Below are positions 5,295 to 9,742 of a DNA stretch of 9,742 bases, piece after piece; the first letter of the stretch is position 1, and every line of letters starts with the position of its first letter. The notes beneath the pieces were generated by a model. That model did no database searches and had not been told where the DNA came from. It saw only the letters and a program-made list of their open reading frames with translations. A program made the position numbers and the translations under genes. Source of the DNA: Pyrinomonadaceae bacterium (GTDB lineage Bacteria; Acidobacteriota; Blastocatellia; Pyrinomonadales; Pyrinomonadaceae). The stretch lies in the NCBI GenBank assembly GCA_013812565.1, contig JACCTF010000162.1, positions 1 through 9,742 of the forward strand, read 5' to 3'.

Positions 5295-7166
5295 ATGTGC
5301 TTCAAAAACCTTCCCATCGAGTTCGACGCGCAAGGCGTCGCACATCTCAAAGGCGGTGCTATTGATCCTTACGGTTATCAACGGCGTGAGATCAACCGCG
5401 ATAAGCTCAAAGAGATGATGGCGCGCAACGGACATATCAAAGATGTCTCTATCTCTCCGGTGACGCGCGTCGCGGGCGCGCTCTCATTTCACGCGGTCGC
5501 GGATTTACAGGAGCGCAAGTTTCTCGAAGCCAACTCGGTGGCGACGATTTTTCGCGGCTACGAAGTGATTCTAAAAGGACGTGACCCGCGCGATGCGATC
5601 TATATTTCGAGTCGTGCCTGCGGCGTCTGCGGCGGCGTCCACTCGACCGCTGCGTGCGAGGCGATTGAGATGGCATTCGGTATCTCGCCTCCGCCGCTCG
5701 GCACGGTGCTTCGTAATCTCGCGCTCGCGCTTGATTTCCTCTATGACCATCCGCTTCACTTATTCCTGCTCGCCGGTCCTGATTACTCGCAGGTCGTTGT
5801 CGAAGCGACCAACCCCGCGATGTGGGAGAAGGCTAAGCTGACAGAAGCCACAAACGCTGAAGTTCATCAGCATAAAACTATAGGCGACATCATGAAGTCG
5901 CTTAACCCGCTTTCAGGCGGATGCTACCTCGACGGACTCAAGATGACGCGCACGCCGCGCGAAGCCTACGCGGTGCTCTTCGGCAAGTATCCGCACCCGC
6001 AGACGGTCGTGCCCGGCGGCATGTCGAGTACCGTGACGATCACAGACTTCAATGAGGTGCTCACGCGGCTGCAAAAGATGCTTGACTGGACGAAGCGGAT
6101 GATTCTGCTGTGGGACGATCTGACGGAGTTCTTTTACGAATTCAACCCGGAATACAAGAAAATCGGAGCGCTGTCACCTAACCTGATTGACCTCGGAATG
6201 TGGGACGACCCCGATTCTTACGATGCTACTTACGAGCGTTGCAACGAATGGGGCGAAGCGCGTTGGGCGACTCCGGGCGTCGTTATTGACGGCAAACTTG
6301 TGACAACCAAGTTGCAGCAAATCAACCTCGGACTCGAAGAGTTCGTCGAGCATTCATATTACGAAGACTGGAATCAGAACGGAAATCAACGCTACCTAAC
6401 AGACCCGCTTGGCGCGCCGCTGTCGCCGAATCACCCGTGGAACAAAGAGACGATGCCGAAGCCTTCGAAAGAGAGTTGGAAGGATCGCTACACATGGGAC
6501 ACTGCGCCGCGCTGGGATCGGCAGGTCGTCGAAGCCGGATGCTACGCGCGCATCTGGACGACTGCCGCTGCGGGAATGATGCCGAAGAACGATTTTCTCG
6601 AAGCCACAGGTCACAGCCTCAAGATTCACATGCCCAAGACGATGCTGCGTGAGATGGATTTCGAGTGGAAGATTCCCGAAGTGTGGAACGCCTTCGAGCG
6701 CAACCGGGCGCGTGCTTACTGCATGGGTTACAACTTGATGATCGCTTACACGATGACGCTCAAAGCATTCGATTACTTGCGCAAAGGGGAAGACAAGGTC
6801 AGCACGAAATTTGAAGTGCCGAAGGGAGAGCGGCGCGGCGTTGGCTTCTGGGGAGCGGGGCGCGGATTTCTCTCTCACCATCTTGTGTTAGACAAAGGCG
6901 CGATAGTCAATTATCAAATCGTGACACCGTCAACCTTCAATGCTTCTCCGAAAGACCCGTTCGGCAATCCTGGTCCTTACGAACAGGCGGTGCTGAACAC
7001 ACCGATCATCGAAGACTTCGACAAGCCGGAAAACTTCACCGGAGTTGATATGCTGCGGGCGATTCGCAGCTTCGACCCGTGTATGCCATGCACGACGCAC
7101 ATCTACGGCGGCGAACGCGAAATCATCCGCGAGGTCAACACCTGCGCGTGCGGCGCGGAAGGGTAA
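5295..7166 (+). CDS. hhyL: [NiFe] hydrogenase large (catalytic) subunit, group 1h
   Basis: The H2-oxidising subunit with the NiFe(CN)2CO centre, 623 residues from ATG 5295. The L1 motif RACGVCGGVH supplies C109 and C112 (with H116); the L2 motif DPCMPCTTH supplies C596 and C599, ending in H602. All four Ni ligands are ordinary Cys codons. The family core begins right after the start (KNLPIEFDAQGVAHLKGGA), so I prefer ATG 5295 over the open frame reaching back to 5151, which would overlap the Cys-rich small gene. The ribosome binding site is weak, and 83 bases separate it from that gene; ATG 5259 is the other candidate. After H602 a 21-residue tail (IYGG...NTCACGAEG) would be the peptide removed by a maturation endopeptidase after Ni insertion. 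Confidence 0.96.
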   Translation: MCFKNLPIEFDAQGVAHLKGGAIDPYGYQRREINRDKLKEMMARNGHIKDVSISPVTRVAGALSFHAVADLQERKFLEANSVATIFRGYEVILKGRDPRDAIYISSRACGVCGGVHSTAACEAIEMAFGISPPPLGTVLRNLALALDFLYDHPLHLFLLAGPDYSQVVVEATNPAMWEKAKLTEATNAEVHQHKTIGDIMKSLNPLSGGCYLDGLKMTRTPREAYAVLFGKYPHPQTVVPGGMSSTVTITDFNEVLTRLQKMLDWTKRMILLWDDLTEFFYEFNPEYKKIGALSPNLIDLGMWDDPDSYDATYERCNEWGEARWATPGVVIDGKLVTTKLQQINLGLEEFVEHSYYEDWNQNGNQRYLTDPLGAPLSPNHPWNKETMPKPSKESWKDRYTWDTAPRWDRQVVEAGCYARIWTTAAAGMMPKNDFLEATGHSLKIHMPKTMLREMDFEWKIPEVWNAFERNRARAYCMGYNLMIAYTMTLKAFDYLRKGEDKVSTKFEVPKGERRGVGFWGAGRGFLSHHLVLDKGAIVNYQIVTPSTFNASPKDPFGNPGPYEQAVLNTPIIEDFDKPENFTGVDMLRAIRSFDPCMPCTTHIYGGEREIIREVNTCACGAEG

Positions 7167-7186
7167 ATCGTTCGGGGTGGTATCTC

Positions 7187-7687
7187 GTGAACGTTCTCGT
7201 CTCAGGCATCGGTTATTCCAATATGAGTGACATGTCCTTCGGGCGCGTCCTGCTTGGAGAACTCGAGCAGGAGCAGTGGTCAGAGAACGTTCATGTCGAA
7301 GATTTGAACTTCGGCCCGATCATGATCTACCAGTGGCTCGAAGAGTTCCCCGTTAAGTTCGACCGGGCAGTTTTCCTAACCGCCGCCAATCGCGGACGTG
7401 AACCGGGCACGCTCGAAGTCTATCGCTGGATTGATCCGCAAGCGAGCGTGAATGAAATACAAGCATGCATCGGAGAAGCAGTTACGGGAGTCATTAGTCT
7501 GGAAAATCTGCTGATTGTCTGTCGGCATTTTGGCGTATTGCCCGAAGACGTGACGATTGTCGAGATCGAGCCGCAGAAAGAGGATTGGGGATTGGAGTTC
7601 AGTCCCGTCGTCGCTGCCAAAGTTGGCGAGGCGCTTGAGATTGTGAGAAGCGAGGCGATGAGAACAACTGCTGATGAGCGAGGCTAA
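7187..7687 (+). CDS. Hydrogenase maturation protease homologue lacking the Ni-binding residues
   Basis: A 166-residue protein with the HybD/HycI fold pattern: NVLVSGIGYSNMSDMSFG at the start, FDRAVFLTAANRGREPGTL in the middle, LPEDVTIVEIEP then LEFSPVV near the end. In HybD the Ni ligands are Glu16, Asp62 and His93. By eye these positions are Met16, Thr (in LTA) and Gly (in the stretch before ISLENLL), so all three appear replaced. GTG 7187 is chosen because the conserved GIG motif then falls at residues 7-9, as in the family, with GGGGTGG upstream; earlier starts would overlap hhyL. It overlaps the next gene by 14 bases. It may be a chaperone-like pseudo-protease for HhyL, or a divergent active enzyme. 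Confidence 0.85.
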   Translation: MNVLVSGIGYSNMSDMSFGRVLLGELEQEQWSENVHVEDLNFGPIMIYQWLEEFPVKFDRAVFLTAANRGREPGTLEVYRWIDPQASVNEIQACIGEAVTGVISLENLLIVCRHFGVLPEDVTIVEIEPQKEDWGLEFSPVVAAKVGEALEIVRSEAMRTTADERG

Positions 7688-8606
7688 AGTTCAAGAGCGC
7701 GATGCAGAGGAAATGGTCGAGCGGTTGAACGCGCTTGTCGAGCAACTCGAAGGTCATCCGGATGCAGACGCACGCGAGAAAGCTCTTGATCTCGTGCAGA
7801 TCATCCTCGAACTTCACGGAGAAGTTTTACGCCGCATCCTTTCGACGCTTGATACCCTCCCCGATAAAGACCAAGTGCTAACGCGAATAACGGGAGACGA
7901 GGTCATACGCGCCATCCTGCTCATTCACGGACTGCTTCCGGTCGAGCTGCACACGAGAGTTGCGTCGGCGATTAAGGAGCTTCGCACCCATCTTATCTCG
8001 CAGGGCTGCGACGTGGAACTGCTTGATGTGAACGATGGACGCGCGCGGTTGCGAATGATACGAAGCGGCAAAAGCGCTCCACCAGTGGCGGCACTGAAGA
8101 TGGAAATTGAGAAAGCCCTTAGCGAAGCCGCGCCTGATCTTTTAGGCTTTGACATAGAAGGCGTGACCGAACAGACGAAAGCCACCGTTAAAGCTGCCGC
8201 GTTGTTAGAAGCGATGATTGCTCCTGCTCGAAACAGTGAGCCGAAGCAAATCAAGTTAGTGCAGATCAAAAGACCGCGACACGACACGAAAACTGTGAAC
8301 GGCACATGGATTCCAGTCGTCCGCGCTCTGAATTTCGAGGATAATCATTTCACGGTAATTACCTTCGCTGAGATCAATGTGCTGGTCTGCAAAATCGGTG
8401 GAGAGTTCTACGCTTATCGAAATGCCTGTGTTGCAGAGGGTAAGCGTCCACTGGATGACGCGCTGTTCGATAGCCCGATGCTTACCTGCACCTGTCACGG
8501 ATACAGTTACAACTTGCGGCGCGGCGCGTGTGTCGAAAGACCTGAGTTGCATCTTGAGCCTTTGGCGTTGAAGATCGAAGACGATAAAGTGAAGGTAGCA
8601 CTCTGA
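7674..8606 (+). CDS. NifU C-terminal-like / Rieske-like fusion protein
   Basis: A 310-residue two-domain protein of a type often found beside group 1h hydrogenases. Residues 1-95 are helical (HGEVLRRIL, IHGLLP). Residues 98-163 match the NifU C-terminal domain (KELRTHLISQGCDVELLDV, then LKMEIEKAL and IEG), but the expected cluster motif CxxC is replaced by SGKSAPP. Residues 212-310 look like a Rieske ferredoxin, with FYAYRNAC252-V-A254 and C272-T-C-H275-GYSYNL. Canonical Rieske has CxH...CxxH, and here the first His is Ala254. A conventional [4Fe-4S] or Rieske [2Fe-2S] cluster is therefore doubtful in either domain. The ATG lies inside the end of the upstream gene, so translation is probably coupled. 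Inferred role: assembly scaffold or electron transfer for the hydrogenase. Confidence 0.85.
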   Translation: MSEAKVQERDAEEMVERLNALVEQLEGHPDADAREKALDLVQIILELHGEVLRRILSTLDTLPDKDQVLTRITGDEVIRAILLIHGLLPVELHTRVASAIKELRTHLISQGCDVELLDVNDGRARLRMIRSGKSAPPVAALKMEIEKALSEAAPDLLGFDIEGVTEQTKATVKAAALLEAMIAPARNSEPKQIKLVQIKRPRHDTKTVNGTWIPVVRALNFEDNHFTVITFAEINVLVCKIGGEFYAYRNACVAEGKRPLDDALFDSPMLTCTCHGYSYNLRRGACVERPELHLEPLALKIEDDKVKVAL

Positions 8607-8619
8607 TAGAGCAAATGTT

Positions 8620-9021
8620 ATGTCCGAGCACGAAAAGCACAACCTTGAAGAACCGCTCAGCGGCATTTACTGGCGCGACGAAATCTTGCAGGTGATGTAC
8701 TGGATGACTGGCGAAGGTCTGGGACAGGACTTTGCCGCTGCTGACCTGCAAAAGTTTCTCCAGTTGGAAGAAGCTGTGCTGATCGGAAATCTGGAAGACA
8801 TGGTCGCAGGCGGGCTGCTCGAACGCAGCGGCGCGGACAAATATGCGCTGACGATTCAGGGGCGTCAGGAGGGCGGGCGTCGGTTCGCCGACGAATTTGA
8901 ATCAATGCTCAAGCCGGGTCACTTCGAGTGTGATGACCCCGATTGTGATTGCAACAATCCTGAATCAAACGGAGAAGCGTGCAAGCATTTCTTACCTCCG
9001 CCTGCGGCACAGTATTCCTGA
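8620..9021 (+). CDS. Winged-helix-like protein with C-terminal Cys/His motif
   Basis: A 133-residue protein I cannot assign to a named family. Residues 18-95 have a winged-helix pattern: two helices, then FLQLEEAVLIGNLEDMVAGG, then a likely wing (LLERSGADKYALT) and a final helix. The C-terminus carries H101-x2-C104-x4-C109-x-C111-x9-C121-x-H123, a plausible Zn or Fe-S site. It follows the NifU/Rieske gene by 13 bases with no strong SD, so coupling to the upstream gene is likely. It could be a metal-responsive regulator or, given its position, a hydrogenase assembly factor with a recycled winged-helix fold; neither is shown. TGA 9019-9021 ends it. Confidence 0.75.
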   Translation: MSEHEKHNLEEPLSGIYWRDEILQVMYWMTGEGLGQDFAAADLQKFLQLEEAVLIGNLEDMVAGGLLERSGADKYALTIQGRQEGGRRFADEFESMLKPGHFECDDPDCDCNNPESNGEACKHFLPPPAAQYS

Positions 9022-9082
9022 AACTGGGAAGTCGTGTTGCGCTGACAGAGTATTCTCCTCTTGAGAGCGAACGGATTCGAGT

Positions 9083-9088
9083 AGGAGG
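9083..9088 (+). promoter_or_regulatory. Shine-Dalgarno fixing the start at 9099
   Basis: AGGAGG lies 10 bases before ATG 9099. It rules against the longer frame from 8979, which would overlap the preceding gene. Confidence 0.7.
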
Positions 9089-9098
9089 GCAACAGAAA

Positions 9099-9686
9099 AT
9101 GCGAAATAGCGAACGAAGAAGCAGACGGCGCGAAGGCGACGTGTGGAAGGGAGTGGCGGCGGGCGTCGTCGGCGGGCTGGTTGCATCCGTCGTGATGAAT
9201 CAGTTTCAATCTTTGTTAAGCAAGCTGGCTGGTGAAGAGCAAAGATCGCATGGCGCGCAATCCATGCAACAAGGCTCTCCGCAGCATGGTGCCGGGCATG
9301 AGTTGCAGAAGCGAGGCAGCGATGACGAGCGAGATGATGCGGCGATGCGACTCGCTAACGCCGTCTCGGTGGGCGTCTCCGGTCATGAATTGACGCGGAG
9401 CGAGAAGCACACCGCAGGCACTGCACTCCATTACGCTTACGGCATCTCGATGGGTGGGCTGTACGGCGCGGCAGCCGAACTCGCGCCCATTATTACCATC
9501 GGCGCGGGGCTGGCGTATGGAGCAAGCGTGTGGGTCGTCGCTGACGAAGGCGTGGTGCCTGCGCTCGGCTTATCAAAGTCGGCGGCAGAGTATCCACTCT
9601 CGGTTCACGCTTACGCACTCTCGTCTCATCTCGTTTATGGGTTGACAACAGAAGTCGTGCGGCGAGTGGTGCGCGATGCGCTATGA
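9099..9686 (+). CDS. DUF1440 family membrane protein
   Basis: A 195-residue membrane protein resembling DUF1440 (YagU-like). It starts with a very basic stretch (RNSERRSRRREGD), then a helix WKGVAAGVVGGLVASVVMNQF typical of the family, a polar Gln/His/Gly-rich linker (about residues 45-80), then conserved HTAGTALHYAYGISMGGLYGA, a hydrophobic GAGLAYGASVWVVADEGVVPALGL, and HLVYGLTTEVVRR near the end. About three to four membrane segments are likely. Many DUF1440 proteins have no known activity; E. coli YagU has been linked to acid resistance. It follows the preceding gene by 77 bases. Whether it belongs functionally to the hydrogenase operon is uncertain. Confidence 0.82.
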   Translation: MRNSERRSRRREGDVWKGVAAGVVGGLVASVVMNQFQSLLSKLAGEEQRSHGAQSMQQGSPQHGAGHELQKRGSDDERDDAAMRLANAVSVGVSGHELTRSEKHTAGTALHYAYGISMGGLYGAAAELAPIITIGAGLAYGASVWVVADEGVVPALGLSKSAAEYPLSVHAYALSSHLVYGLTTEVVRRVVRDAL

Positions 9687-9742
9687 CATGAACGTTCTTT
9701 CGAGTAGCGCGAAGAGCTTCGGCAATAATCGCGGCTCAGTTC

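Noticed and set aside
8979..9098. N-terminal extension of the DUF1440 protein
   Set aside because: It overlaps the preceding gene, and AGGAGG at 9083-9088 marks ATG 9099 as the start.

Overview
The window holds a densely packed, all-plus-strand operon built around a group 1h (formerly group 5) [NiFe] hydrogenase, the high-affinity uptake type (HhySL/Huc) that soil bacteria use to live on trace atmospheric H2. Base composition is moderately GC-rich, Shine-Dalgarno sequences are strong and intergenic gaps are short. This hydrogenase type together with DUF417, DUF4142 and DUF1440 neighbours suggests an aerobic soil bacterium. Acidobacteriota (Blastocatellia-like) would fit, but that assignment is inference and weakly supported.

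Layout. (1) 201-998: a CooC/ParA-like P-loop ATPase with an in-frame UGA exactly where the family has the first Cys of its metal-binding CxC motif. (2) 1000-2829: four small single-helix membrane proteins forming two paralogous types in the order A-B-A'-B', with a DUF417/RclC-like membrane protein between A' and B'. (3) 2936-3541: a DUF4142 lipoprotein. (4) 3648-7166: the hydrogenase small subunit, a 48-residue Cys-rich protein that starts with TTG, and the large subunit. (5) 7187-9021: three accessory genes, namely a hydrogenase maturation protease homologue, a NifU-C/Rieske-like fusion, and a winged-helix-like protein with a Cys/His tail. (6) 9099-9686: a DUF1440 membrane protein. The last 56 bases hold nothing I can call.

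The most notable signal is in the first gene. UGA codon 110 is followed by Leu-Cys, so the reading is U-L-C in place of C-x-C. The frame stays open to residue 265, a normal CooC length. Twelve bases after the UGA begins a perfect 8-bp stem with a 5-base GU-containing loop, which fits a bacterial SECIS element. The parsimonious reading is a selenoprotein version of the Ni-handling ATPase. A point mutation or sequencing error remains possible.

A second theme is loss of metal ligands in the accessory proteins. The maturation-protease homologue appears to lack all three Ni-binding residues of HybD, the NifU-like domain lacks its CxxC, and the Rieske-like domain lacks its first His. No cytochrome b, hyp genes or Tat signal are visible, so electron transfer and most of Ni-Fe cofactor assembly must be encoded elsewhere or rest on the unexplained small proteins here.
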